The notes below the pieces were generated by a model, which was not told the DNA's origin, made no database searches, and saw nothing but the letters and a program-made list of their open reading frames with translations. The translations under genes were made by a program, and so were the position numbers. From NCBI RefSeq assembly GCF_965221685.1, contig NZ_OZ244907.1: DNA of 64,000 nt. One strand, given 5' to 3'. This DNA is from Palauibacter sp022826685. GTDB taxonomy: Bacteria > Gemmatimonadota > Gemmatimonadetes > Palauibacterales > Palauibacteraceae. Positions 46,566 through 55,675 of this stretch are shown in pieces. Every line of letters begins with the position of its first letter. The stretch's first letter is position 1.

Positions 46566-46963
46566 TCGGGGCCACCCATAACCTTGACCAACCCGATCGT
46601 CCCGGCGATACCGACTGCGGGCAGCAGGAGCGAGCGAGCGACGTCCAGCGTGGTCCTGAAACTCTCCATGGCCCCAACGCTGTCCAGCGCGACATCGCCA
46701 ACCGTGCCCGTGGAATCGAGGCGAATGTCGTAGCGAATGCCACGACCCCTCACCTGCCCGCCGGCGATCGTGACCCCGTTGGGATATACGATCGTCGACC
46801 CGTCCAACAGGTGGGCCTTGACGCGCCCCCCGATCTCGCGCGAGCCGGTCAGCGGCACCGGCTCGTGCCTGAGTCGAGTGACGATGGTGCAGGCCTCGGT
46901 GGTTCCGATCAGAAAGATGGCGACGAGAACGGCCGCGAGGTGTGTCAGACCCTTCCTCTTCAT
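46562..46963 (-). CDS. Small lipoprotein of unknown function with a C-terminal hydrophobic segment
   Basis: A 133-residue protein with GGAGG ahead of ATG 46963 and lipobox Cys25 (TTEACTIV). The middle part has KAHLLDGSTIVYPNGVTI, a short beta-domain similar to that in the next gene, and the end has a hydrophobic segment (RSLLLPAVGIAGTIGLV). Its stop overlaps the next start by four bases. Function unknown; with its neighbour it may form an envelope pair. Confidence 0.65.
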   Translation of the reverse strand: MKRKGLTHLAAVLVAIFLIGTTEACTIVTRLRHEPVPLTGSREIGGRVKAHLLDGSTIVYPNGVTIAGGQVRGRGIRYDIRLDSTGTVGDVALDSVGAMESFRTTLDVARSLLLPAVGIAGTIGLVKVMGGPE

Positions 46964-47069
46964 TGCTTTCCTCCTCCGACCGGGCGTCGAGGGTCCTGAA
47001 CCGAATCGGAAGCTATGAAGGAACCGGGACGAGGCCATCCCCCGTTTTGGGGACCCTGGGGCAGCCGGG

Positions 47070-48446
47070 TCAGTCGGCGCGGGGGGCGGAGCTCCGCAGC
47101 CCCGCCGCGAGGGCCAGGATCGAGGCCAGGACGAGGGCGGCCGCCGCCGGGAAACCGGCACGCACCGGGCTTTCTTCCCGCGCGGCCGGCTCGAAGTCGG
47201 GCACCCGATCCCACTCGACCGCGTCGATCGGCGCGGTATCGAAGAAGTGCGGGTAAAAGTGGTTCTTCAGCCGCTCATGGTGTCGGCGGACGGCGTCCTG
47301 GTACGCGAGTTGCGCGCCCAGATCGGTGGCCGCGAGACGGTCGAGGGCGAGTTGGGCCGCGAGCGGCGGCACGAGGAGAGACCACCTTCGGGCCCAGGCC
47401 TCACGCTCCCGCAGCACGTCCCGGTAGGCGCGCGAGGCATCGCGCGCGGCCTGGTCGCCCCGGTGGTTCATGGCGTAGTACCAGGCCCACGTGAACACGT
47501 CCTCGGGGACAGTCCGGTCGCTCCACTCCGGGTAATCCTCGTAGAAGACCTCCATCGTCTCGGCCTTGGACAGGTCCCAGGCTTCGTGATACCCCTGCCG
47601 CTGGCGCACGGTGAGTTCCAGCGCCTCCGGGACCGGGTGGAGGATCGCGTTCGCGAGGCTGAGCGCCGCGGGGGCGAGGAGGGTGAGCGCCACCCACGTC
47701 CCCACCAGGATCATGGCGTTGGCGGTGGAGGATCGGCGCCCGGACGCTACCCCCAGGCAGAGCGCGAACCAGAACAGGGTGTGCAGCGCGACGAGCGCGA
47801 CCGCCCAGGCCGCGCGGCCGTCCAGACGGAAGCCTGCAAGCGCTGCCGCGACCGCGACCGGCACCGCGACCACCACGCCGACGAGAATGGCCCGCGCCGC
47901 GAGCTTCGGGGCGAGGAGTCGGCGCCGGCGGGCGAAGAGGCGGACGAGATTCCACGTGCCCCCCTCCCGCTCGCTGGAGACGAGGTCGTGGGTGAGGGCG
48001 ATGATGAAGAGGGGGAGGAGCCCGATGAGGAGGAAGGCGAGGTCGAGATCTCCGGCCGCGGCCAGGGTCGGGTTCACCGTCTCGTGCTCGTAGAGCTGTC
48101 CTTCCAGCGCCAGGAGCCGGATGCGCAGGCTCGCCGACTCGACCTCCGTTCGGCCTCGCGCGAGCGCGGCCAGGGGCAGGGACGGCTGCGGAGCCGGAAA
48201 GGCCAGGTAGTAGAGGACCTCCCCCGCGTCCGTCGTGGGGGGATAGCTGGAGAGGAGGTACTCCAGCTGGTCCTGGTACGCGGTCTCCGCCGCGACCGCA
48301 GACGATTCCGCCGCCTCGATGTTCCGTCCGCCGCGCCACGCCGCGTAGATCCCGATGGCGAGGAACAGGACGACGGCGACGGCGACGCCCGTGGAGCGCG
48401 TCAGCCGGAGCGTGTCCAGCCTGAGCAGGCGAAACCAGGCCTTCAT
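47070..48446 (-). CDS. ABC transporter permease D (DUF3526-like ABC-2 type)
   Basis: A 458-residue membrane protein with one N-terminal helix, a large extracytoplasmic loop and a group of helices including IGLLPLFIIALTHDLVSSEREGGTW, the ABC-2 coupling segment. Its loop sequence (LELTVRQRQGYHEAWDL) parallels that of permease B (VQMVTAQREASNEAVNQ). It overlaps permease C by four bases (ATGA). Last gene of the exporter operon. Confidence 0.86.
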   Translation of the reverse strand: MKAWFRLLRLDTLRLTRSTGVAVAVVLFLAIGIYAAWRGGRNIEAAESSAVAAETAYQDQLEYLLSSYPPTTDAGEVLYYLAFPAPQPSLPLAALARGRTEVESASLRIRLLALEGQLYEHETVNPTLAAAGDLDLAFLLIGLLPLFIIALTHDLVSSEREGGTWNLVRLFARRRRLLAPKLAARAILVGVVVAVPVAVAAALAGFRLDGRAAWAVALVALHTLFWFALCLGVASGRRSSTANAMILVGTWVALTLLAPAALSLANAILHPVPEALELTVRQRQGYHEAWDLSKAETMEVFYEDYPEWSDRTVPEDVFTWAWYYAMNHRGDQAARDASRAYRDVLREREAWARRWSLLVPPLAAQLALDRLAATDLGAQLAYQDAVRRHHERLKNHFYPHFFDTAPIDAVEWDRVPDFEPAAREESPVRAGFPAAAALVLASILALAAGLRSSAPRAD

Positions 48447-49891
48447 GAGCCCGACCGCTCGACCCCCACGCGCGCCAGCCGTCCCCGCGCCAGGCCGAGA
48501 CCCAGGAGGGGAAGGAGAATCCACAACGCGAGCGCGGACAGCGAGAGGGCGCGGGTGGCCAGCACACCGCCGAGCGCGGGCGGCCGCACCCCGAAGGTGG
48601 GGAATTCGGCCCATTGCTCGCGCGAGAGGCGCTGCGCACGGTCGTTCTCATAGCGGATCTCGCTGATGTGGAGATCGTTGAGGCGCTGGATGATGTCGTA
48701 CCGGTGGGCTTCCGCCTGGGCCCGGAACGCCTCCACCGCCTCGGGACCGGTCCCGGATACCGCCATGGAGAGGTCCCGCGCGGCCAGATAGGGAGAAAGG
48801 AGTCCCGCCCATGACAGGACCCTGTCCTGACGGCGCTGGCCTTCGACCAGGTCCCGCTGTTGCTCCTCCTGGATCCGGCTGCTGATGGCTTCCCCTTCGC
48901 GGCTCACCACGCCGCCCCAGTTCACGGGAAGCTCCTCGACGGACGCCACGTCGTAGCGCGCCAGGTACTCGTCCCGAAGGGCGCGGAAGAAGGGATCCTG
49001 CGGGTTGTGGCTGTCTCCCACCTCGTTCATCGCCAGCTCCACCTGGTGGGTGAACTCGGCGCGGGAGGGCAGCGGATGCAGCGCCCCCGCCACCGAGGCT
49101 CCGAGGCGCGGCGCGGCGACGCAGAGGGCGACCCATACCGCGATCAACATTGCCAGGGCGCTCCGCGAGGAAGCGCGGAAGGAGGAGGCGAGGACGGTCA
49201 CCAGCACCCAGCCCGCCAGGTAGGCCGCGTAGATGGCCGCCAAACCGGCCACGCGCCCGGCGGAGACCGGACCGACGGCCCCGGACCCGGCGATCGCCAC
49301 CGTTGCGAGACCGACGGGAAGGGCGGCGAGAGCCACCACCACCCCCGTGCCGAGCACCTTGCCCGCGAGGATCTGGGCCCGCGTCGCCCCCTGGGCGAGG
49401 AGGAGTCGAAGCGTGCCCCGCTCCCGCTCGGCGCTCACCGAGGCGAAGCCCGCGACGACCACGAACAGGGGCAGGAGGAGGGAGAGGACGGCCGCCGGCG
49501 TGAGCCGGCCGAAGCGCAGCATCCCGGTGGCGTGCCGGGCCTCGCCGAAGTTCGCCGTGTTCTGTCGATGTCCCTCGAGGAAGAGAGAGGTCCCCGCCCA
49601 GGCACCGACTCCCGGGTCGAAGAACGCGAGCGGCGCCTCCTCCCGGAAGACGAGGAACCCGTAGTGGATGACCCGGTGCGGATGACGATCCGGCTGCTCC
49701 GCCCACTGGCGCTCCACCATCACCTGGTAGCGCGCGCGCTGTTCCGCCTCGCTCGCCGCGTGATGCCGGGCTCCGAGGACCGCGACCACGCCGAGGGCGA
49801 TGACGAGCCCCAGCAGGAAAACGACGTACCGGTCCTCGCGGACCGCACCCACCTGCCGGCGGGCGACGAGCAGCGCGTTGCGGAGACCCAC
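48443..49891 (-). CDS. ABC transporter permease C (DUF3526-like ABC-2 type)
   Basis: A 482-residue permease with an N-terminal helix, an outside loop with HYGFLVFREEAPLAFFDPGV and AGTSLFLEGHRQN, and a helix bundle with ASVSAERERGTLRLLLAQG, the coupling segment. The loop closely matches permease A (HYGIYAFKPRLALSFVDEGV, GTSVWLEAHRQN), so A and C are paralogs. It directly follows permease B without a gap. Confidence 0.88.
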   Translation of the reverse strand: MGLRNALLVARRQVGAVREDRYVVFLLGLVIALGVVAVLGARHHAASEAEQRARYQVMVERQWAEQPDRHPHRVIHYGFLVFREEAPLAFFDPGVGAWAGTSLFLEGHRQNTANFGEARHATGMLRFGRLTPAAVLSLLLPLFVVVAGFASVSAERERGTLRLLLAQGATRAQILAGKVLGTGVVVALAALPVGLATVAIAGSGAVGPVSAGRVAGLAAIYAAYLAGWVLVTVLASSFRASSRSALAMLIAVWVALCVAAPRLGASVAGALHPLPSRAEFTHQVELAMNEVGDSHNPQDPFFRALRDEYLARYDVASVEELPVNWGGVVSREGEAISSRIQEEQQRDLVEGQRRQDRVLSWAGLLSPYLAARDLSMAVSGTGPEAVEAFRAQAEAHRYDIIQRLNDLHISEIRYENDRAQRLSREQWAEFPTFGVRPPALGGVLATRALSLSALALWILLPLLGLGLARGRLARVGVERSGS

Positions 49892-51322
49892 CTAATCGGC
49901 GCCGCGCACCCGGCCGAGCCCCACGCCGGCGCCCGCGCTCACCAGCCCGAGCAGTCCTATCAGGACCGCGAGTGGAACCCCGGCGCGGCGCACGACGTCG
50001 GCGGACGCCTCGTCGGCGAGACGGAACTGCGGCACGTCGGAAAGGACGCTGGCGTCCATCTGCTCGCTGGCGAGGATCGCGGGCACGAAGAACTCCCGCC
50101 ATCGCTCGGCGAAGACGCGTACCTGCGACTGGAAGGCCGCGAAGCGCGCGTCTCCCGTTCCGGCCGCGTCGATGAGCACCTCCTGGGCCAGGAGCGCGGG
50201 CGACAGGAAGCGGTAGCGGCGCACCAGGGCGATCTGCTCCGCGCGGCGGGCGTCGTGTTCCGCGGTCACCTCCTCCAGGCGGCGGTTGACGGCATCGGTG
50301 GCAGCCCACGCGAGCGCGCCCAGGCCGGGCTCCTCGGCCACCACGCCCTCGGCCATCTCGGGATGGTCCTCCAGGTATCGGGCGAGGAGTTCGCTCCGCT
50401 GGTTCACGGCCTCGTTCGAGGCCTCGCGCTGGGCGGTGACCATCTGCACGCGCGACGGCAGCGGGTGGAGCAGGCCCGCCGCGATGTTGATCGCGGCCGG
50501 GAGCACGACGACGAGAACCAGCCACGCGCCGACCAGCACCGTGGCGTTCCAGGCCGAGGACCGCCGCAGGCTGTTCACCCACGCCGCGAGCACGAACCAG
50601 AAGAGCGCGTACGCGACGACCGCTGCGCACCAGAGGAGGATCCGGCCGGGATCGCCCAAGTCCCCCGCGACGAGGATCCCGGCCAGCGAGACCGTCAACA
50701 CCATGCCCACGACCAAGAGGGCGCGGAACGCGAGCTTCGCCGCCACGACGCCCCGCGCCGACACGGGCTGCGAGAGGGTCAGGGCCAGCGTCCCCTGCTC
50801 GCGCTCCTCCGAGAGCACGTTGAAACTCAGGGCCAGCACGAGCAGCGGCAGCAGGTACACGACGACGAAGGCCAGGTCGAAGCGCCCGACCATCAGGTTG
50901 AGGGGACTCTCGACCTCGCCGTTCTGATGGAACGACGACTCGTTCGTGTAGATGTTGACGTCGTAGTAGTACGGCAGCAGGTCGCTCTGTCCGACGGCCA
51001 GGGCCGTGAGCGGCCCCGGCGTCAGCACGGCGGTGTGACGGCCCCGCGCCCCGCCCAGCACGTTCGGGAGCCGCGGATCCGAGAAGCGCGAAGCCGGTTC
51101 CGCGCCGTTCTCGATGTCGGTCAGTTCCTGCTCGATCGCGAGGGCGCGCTCGACGTTGCCGGCCTGAGCGACCTCCACGGTGCGCTCCTGGAAGTGCGTC
51201 CAGACCACGCCGTTGGCCAGCGCGTAGACGAGCAGGAGCGCGAAGAGACCTAGCGCGATCCGGAGCGGCCGGTCCGCCATGAGCAGGCGCCACTCGTTCC
51301 GGATGACGGTGCGCGCGGTCAT
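49892..51322 (-). CDS. ABC transporter permease B (DUF3526-like ABC-2 type)
   Basis: A 476-residue permease with an N-terminal helix (IALGLFALLLVYALANGV), a periplasmic loop containing Tyr/Asn-rich YYYDVNIYTNESSFHQNGE, and the ABC-2 coupling segment NVLSEEREQGTLALTLSQP. It shares its loop layout with permease D rather than A or C. One base separates it from permease A. Confidence 0.88.
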   Translation of the reverse strand: MTARTVIRNEWRLLMADRPLRIALGLFALLLVYALANGVVWTHFQERTVEVAQAGNVERALAIEQELTDIENGAEPASRFSDPRLPNVLGGARGRHTAVLTPGPLTALAVGQSDLLPYYYDVNIYTNESSFHQNGEVESPLNLMVGRFDLAFVVVYLLPLLVLALSFNVLSEEREQGTLALTLSQPVSARGVVAAKLAFRALLVVGMVLTVSLAGILVAGDLGDPGRILLWCAAVVAYALFWFVLAAWVNSLRRSSAWNATVLVGAWLVLVVVLPAAINIAAGLLHPLPSRVQMVTAQREASNEAVNQRSELLARYLEDHPEMAEGVVAEEPGLGALAWAATDAVNRRLEEVTAEHDARRAEQIALVRRYRFLSPALLAQEVLIDAAGTGDARFAAFQSQVRVFAERWREFFVPAILASEQMDASVLSDVPQFRLADEASADVVRRAGVPLAVLIGLLGLVSAGAGVGLGRVRGAD

Positions 51323-51323
51323 C

Positions 51324-52748
51324 CTACGCCACCTCCGCGCGCCGTACGCGCGCCGCGGCGATCAGGATCGTCCCCGCGAGCCATCCCCCGAGGACGACGA
51401 GCGACAGGATGCGGTTGCCCAGCACCCAGCCCAGCGTCGGGGCGTCGTACCGCAGCGGCGGGGTCGACTCCCAGAGTTCCGATCCGGCCTGGTAGGAGAA
51501 ATCGCCGCTGCGCGAGTTCTCGGTGAGGTCGCCGTTCATCCGCCGCATCAGGTCCCGGCGGTACGTCTCCGCGGCGCTCGCGAAGTGCCGGTGCTGCTCG
51601 ACATCGGTTCCGGCGAGTCCCATGGAAAGCGCACGCACCGCGAGCAGCGGAGCCGCCACCGCGACCAGCTCGTGGACGACGCCCTGGCGCTCGAACGTAT
51701 CCCAGAGCGCACCGTAGTTGCGGTCGAAGATCCGGTTGCCGAACTCCTCGCTCTCCTGGAGGTAGGCACCCACGTCGTTGATCGGCAGATCCTCCACCCG
51801 CTCGACTCCGTACTGCGCCATGAGGCGTTCGGCCAGCGCATCCCGGTCCGGAGGGATGATGTCTTCCGTGCCGGAGGCCATCTCCCGTTCCACCGTGCGC
51901 GCGAACTCCAGGGCGGAAGGCGTGGGGTGCAGCCACTTGGACAGGTCCACCGCCACGCGCGGCGCCACGAGCCCGTTCACGACCCACACGCCGAGCAGAA
52001 TGACCAGCGCGGTGCGTGTCGAGCGGGCCCAGGCGGAGACCGCGAGGGAGAGCGCCACGAAGGCGGCGAAATAGACCAGGTAGACGACGGCCAGGACCGC
52101 GGCCCGGGCCACCGGGGATGCCGCCGGACCCGGACTCCCGACGACGAGGGCCGCCGCCCCCACCGCCGCCGCCGGCACGAGCAGCAGCGCCAGCGCGCCC
52201 GCGATGCCCAGCGCCTTTCCCAGCGCGAGGTCGCGCCGCCCGACCCCGGTCGCGAGCAGTTGACGCAGGGTGCCCCGTTCCCGCTCGCCGGCGAGCGCCC
52301 CGAACGTCAGCAGGATGATGAGCAGAGGCACGAGGTGCTGCAGCACCTGCGCCGCCGTGAGCGCCCCGACGCGCTGGGCCGCCGTCGCATCCTGGGCCGG
52401 GCGCAACAGGAAGTCGTTCTGCCGGTGCGCCTCGAGCCACACCGATGTCCCGGTGTACGGGTCCACGCCCTCGTCCACGAAGGACAGCGCCAGGCGGGGC
52501 TTGAACGCATAGATGCCGTAGTGCGCCGCGGAATGGGGGTTCTTCTCGCCCTGCGTCTCCCAGTGTTCGCGGGCCGTCGCCTGCGCGGCCGCGTGCTCCC
52601 GCTGCGCCTCCCGAGCCTGGACCCACCCGTGACCCAGGGAGACGAGCAGCAGCGCGCCCACCAGGACGGAACACCATCGGAAGCGGCCGTCCCGGAGTAC
52701 GTCGGTGAATTCCTTGCGGACAATGTGGCGGATGCCGTGGCTGGTCAT
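51324..52748 (-). CDS. ABC transporter permease A (DUF3526-like ABC-2 type)
   Basis: A 474-residue permease whose loop GTSVWLEAHRQN and coupling segment GALAGERERGTLRQLLATG define the DUF3526-like group. It is the first permease after the ATPase, nine bases downstream. Such permeases occur with an ATPase similar to NosF in putative exporters for copper, peptides or lipids; the substrate is not known. Confidence 0.88.
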   Translation of the reverse strand: MTSHGIRHIVRKEFTDVLRDGRFRWCSVLVGALLLVSLGHGWVQAREAQREHAAAQATAREHWETQGEKNPHSAAHYGIYAFKPRLALSFVDEGVDPYTGTSVWLEAHRQNDFLLRPAQDATAAQRVGALTAAQVLQHLVPLLIILLTFGALAGERERGTLRQLLATGVGRRDLALGKALGIAGALALLLVPAAAVGAAALVVGSPGPAASPVARAAVLAVVYLVYFAAFVALSLAVSAWARSTRTALVILLGVWVVNGLVAPRVAVDLSKWLHPTPSALEFARTVEREMASGTEDIIPPDRDALAERLMAQYGVERVEDLPINDVGAYLQESEEFGNRIFDRNYGALWDTFERQGVVHELVAVAAPLLAVRALSMGLAGTDVEQHRHFASAAETYRRDLMRRMNGDLTENSRSGDFSYQAGSELWESTPPLRYDAPTLGWVLGNRILSLVVLGGWLAGTILIAAARVRRAEVA

Positions 52749-52757
52749 CGACGCCTC

Positions 52758-53498
52758 CTAATCGTGCATGTGTTCCAGGTAGACGCGTTCGAGATCCGCG
52801 TGGCCGATCTCGTCCGTGCCCATCTCCGTGACCAGACCTCCGTAGCGCATGATGCCGACGCGCGTCCCGGTCTCCTTGGCGCGAAACAGGTCGTGCGTCG
52901 CCATGAGCACCGCGACGCCTCGATTTCTGAGCCGCTCGATCAGGGCCGAGAACTCGTTGGAGGCCTTGGGGTCGAGACCGGACGTCGGCTCATCGAGCAG
53001 GAGGGCGTCGGCCTCCTTGGCCATGGCGATCGCGATCCCGACCTTCTGTCGCATGCCCTTGGAGTACTCCGACACCCGGCGGTCGACCGCGTCGCGCTCC
53101 AGGCCGGCTTCTACGAGGATGTCCGCGAGCCGCTCGCGCCCCAGCGATCCCTTCCCGCCCAGTGCGGCGAAGTACTCGAGGTTCTCGAGTCCGCTGAGGT
53201 TGCGGTACAGCATCACCTGCTCGGGGATGTAGGCGAGCCGGCGCTTCGTCTCGCGGTCGTGGGTGGACACGTCGAGTCCGGAAACCAGGGCCTGGCCTCC
53301 CGACGGCGACACGAAGCCGAGAAAAAGGTTGATCGTCGTGGTCTTCCCCGCCCCGTTGGGGCCGAGGAGGCAGTAGACCTCTCCCGGCTCGATGGCCAGG
53401 TCGAGGGCATCGAGGGCCTGCGTCGCGCCGTAGCGCTTGCTGAGCCCTCGGGCCTCGAGGAGGGGCGTGTGCCCCGCACCCGATTCGGCGGTCTGCAT
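52758..53498 (-). CDS. ABC transporter ATP-binding protein of the four-permease exporter
   Basis: A 246-residue ATPase with Walker A GPNGAGKT (residues 46-53), signature YSKGMRQK (145-152), Walker B LLLDEPTSG (166-174) and the switch His in MATHD. It resembles the NosF/CcmA group that powers ABC-2 permeases. It begins the permease operon. Upstream, 113 bases away, a His/Cys-motif small protein lies on the same strand. Confidence 0.94.
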   Translation of the reverse strand: MQTAESGAGHTPLLEARGLSKRYGATQALDALDLAIEPGEVYCLLGPNGAGKTTTINLFLGFVSPSGGQALVSGLDVSTHDRETKRRLAYIPEQVMLYRNLSGLENLEYFAALGGKGSLGRERLADILVEAGLERDAVDRRVSEYSKGMRQKVGIAIAMAKEADALLLDEPTSGLDPKASNEFSALIERLRNRGVAVLMATHDLFRAKETGTRVGIMRYGGLVTEMGTDEIGHADLERVYLEHMHD

Positions 53499-53611
53499 GG
53501 GTCTCCATCTCTCGCGTTTGCCGCGCCGTCACCGGCGCAGCCGTCGACAAGTCTCCCGCCGATCCCCGGATGGCTCCGGCTCGGCGGAGGGGCTTTCGCT
53601 ACAGACTCTTG

Positions 53612-53929
53612 CTACAGAGAGATGGGAAGCGGCGGCGCGCGGCTGCGGTGAGGGGAGAGATGGACGGGCCCGGCGTTCAGCCGGTGTCCGCGGAGCGCGG
53701 GAGCCTGCACGAGCGTGGGCCCCTCGAGGCGCGGCGTCGCCGAGGACGGGACGGGTCCCGCCTTGTGCGACAACTCGCATATGGCACACGCCGCTGGCGA
53801 ATCGGCCGCGTCGTCGTGCTCATGCGAACCCTCCGCGATGCCGACGACGACGAGCGAGAAGGCGACCAGGACTGCGGACAGCAGGCGCTTGGGGCTCCTG
53901 AATCGTCCGGCACCGGCCTGGTTTGCCAT
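53612..53929 (-). CDS. Small exported His/Cys-motif protein, possibly metal-related
   Basis: A 105-residue protein with a hydrophobic N-terminal segment (LLSAVLVAFSLVVVGIAEG), then HEH at residues 36-38, an acidic stretch, and CAICELSH with Cys48, Cys51 and His55. The remainder is Pro-rich. The combination HxH plus CxxC after a signal recalls small copper-handling proteins (DUF2946-like), but similarity is weak and the ID is not firm. It is upstream of the ABC exporter on the same strand, which would fit a metal link. Confidence 0.58.
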   Translation of the reverse strand: MANQAGAGRFRSPKRLLSAVLVAFSLVVVGIAEGSHEHDDAADSPAACAICELSHKAGPVPSSATPRLEGPTLVQAPALRGHRLNAGPVHLSPHRSRAPPLPISL

Positions 53930-54050
53930 GGCTCCCCTTCCGTTCCACGAATCGGCGCGCCAGCCGGCCCGAAGGGCCGTGGCGGCGGCACCTTAGAGAA
54001 CGCCCGGCTCCCGGTCAACGTTGCGCCGCGCGGCGACAGATAGCGCGATG

Positions 54051-54539
54051 CTAATACGGTATCCTGTCCTGCTTTTGGGTCCATCGGTCGAAGACGTCGC
54101 GCGCTCTGTCGGAGGGGATCCGCACGAGCGACACGATCCTGCGCTCGCTCGGGGGCCTGGCGATTTCTTCGTAGATGTCTTCATCGCTGAACCGGATGGC
54201 GGCCGCGTCCTCCCGGGTGTTCGCGTAGTACACGCGGCGGATCCGGCTCCAGTAGATCCCTCCCAGGCACATCGGACACGGTTCGCAGCTCGCGTAGATC
54301 TCGCATCCGCCGAGATCGAAGGTGCCCAGAAGGTCGCAGGCCTTTCGAATCGCCTGGATCTCGGCGTGGGCCGTGGGATCGTTGTCCAGCGTGACCCGGT
54401 TCGTCCCCTCCGCCACGATCTCGCCGTCCTTCACGACGACGGCGCCGAACGGCCCGCCGCCCTCTTCCATGCTGCGCTCGGACAGGTCGATGGCCCGCTG
54501 CATGAATTTCATGAATTCGTCATCCATCACGACGCTCAT
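54051..54539 (-). CDS. guaD: Guanine deaminase
   Basis: A 162-residue cytidine-deaminase-fold enzyme converting guanine to xanthine. Zn ligands are His58 in TAHAEIQAIR and Cys88/Cys91 in CEPCPMCLGGIYW; Glu60 is the proton shuttle. The TRVTLDNDPTAHAE-like stretch, the DIYEEI segment and the C-terminal tail ending DRIPY match the Bacillus-type GuaD, whose tail enters the neighbour's active site. ATG 54527 is an alternative start. It is divergent from the EamA gene; the downstream molybdenum enzyme looks like CO dehydrogenase rather than xanthine dehydrogenase, so a purine pathway is not complete here. Confidence 0.86.
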   Translation of the reverse strand: MSVVMDDEFMKFMQRAIDLSERSMEEGGGPFGAVVVKDGEIVAEGTNRVTLDNDPTAHAEIQAIRKACDLLGTFDLGGCEIYASCEPCPMCLGGIYWSRIRRVYYANTREDAAAIRFSDEDIYEEIARPPSERRIVSLVRIPSDRARDVFDRWTQKQDRIPY

Positions 54540-54681
54540 TTCGCCAGGGCGTGTGCACTCGATTCCGGCCGGTCGCCACCCGGCGGTCGACTCCCGGAGC
54601 ACTCCCCGAATATACTCAGCCGGTCCCGTCCCCGGATTCCTGCCGGGGCCGCCTTGTCCCCATACGTCACGGCGAGCGCGA

Positions 54682-55611
54682 TTGGCGAACTCGAAGCGTG
54701 TCGGTCCGCTCCGGCGGCGTCCGCGAGACCTCACGGTCGACCTCGGGCTCATGGCGACGGCAATCATCTGGGGCATCAACTTCTCCGTCGTGAAGGTCGT
54801 CCTGCGGGAATTCGAGCCGCTCGCCTTCAACGCCCTCCGCTTCCCCTTCGCGGCAATGGCGGTCTGGTTCCTCCTTCGGGCCACGGGGCGCCCGCTTCTC
54901 CCTCCGCGGAGCGAGTGGGTGCGGATCCTGGGACTCGGCGTGGTGGGACACGTGATCTTTCAGGCCGCCTTCATCTACGGGATCGACCTGACGCTGACCG
55001 GGAACGCCGCGCTGCTCCTTTCCACGAGTCCCGTGTGGGTGCTCCTGATCGCGTCCGCGCTCGGGTGGGAGCGGTTCAGCCTCGCGATCCTGCTGGGCGT
55101 CGTCGCAACGCTCGCCGGCATGGCGATCCTCATCACGGGCGGTACGCAGGAGGTCGGAGGGGCCGGTCTCGGCGATCTGCTCGTCCTCGGGGCCGCGCTC
55201 TCCTGGGGCTCCTTCACGGTCTTCGGGCGGCGCATTACGAAGCGCCGGGGGGCGCTGGAGGTGACGGCGTGGACGCTCTGGGCCGCCCTTCCCGTCATCG
55301 TCGTCATGGGGATCCCGGACCTGATGCGCGTCGACTGGGGTTCGGTCCCGCCGGGGATCTGGTTCGCGACGGCCTACACGGGGGTCTTCGGGATCGCCAT
55401 CGCCTACCTGCTCTGGTCGCGGGGCATGAAGACGATCGGACAGAGCCGGACGGCGGTGTACCAGAACCTCGTCCCGGTGATCGCGCTGGCAACGGCGTGG
55501 ATGTGGCTGGGAGAGACGCCCACGCCGCAGCAACTGGGGGGCGCCGCCGTCATCCTATCGGGTGTCGCCGTGGCGCGCGGTTTCGCCGGACGTCGCCGTC
55601 GCGCGCCGTAA
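54682..55611 (+). CDS. EamA/DMT family transporter, ten helices
   Basis: A 309-residue membrane protein with ten predicted helices and two EamA repeats (LGLMATAIIWGINFSVVK and GLGDLLVLGAALSWGSFTVFG). The first helix has WGINF as usual. No good ATG precedes it: TTG 54682 gives a basic leader, ATG 54751 starts inside helix 1 and is less likely. A TATACT box at 54611-54616 with TCGACT 18 bases upstream could be its promoter. Substrate unknown; it exports or imports a small metabolite. Confidence 0.84.
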   Translation: MANSKRVGPLRRRPRDLTVDLGLMATAIIWGINFSVVKVVLREFEPLAFNALRFPFAAMAVWFLLRATGRPLLPPRSEWVRILGLGVVGHVIFQAAFIYGIDLTLTGNAALLLSTSPVWVLLIASALGWERFSLAILLGVVATLAGMAILITGGTQEVGGAGLGDLLVLGAALSWGSFTVFGRRITKRRGALEVTAWTLWAALPVIVVMGIPDLMRVDWGSVPPGIWFATAYTGVFGIAIAYLLWSRGMKTIGQSRTAVYQNLVPVIALATAWMWLGETPTPQQLGGAAVILSGVAVARGFAGRRRRAP

Positions 55612-55675
55612 GCCGGCTTCTCCCGCCGAGCGCCGGTCTCGCGACGGGCTCCGGCGGCGACCTACCTTGGAGGCC

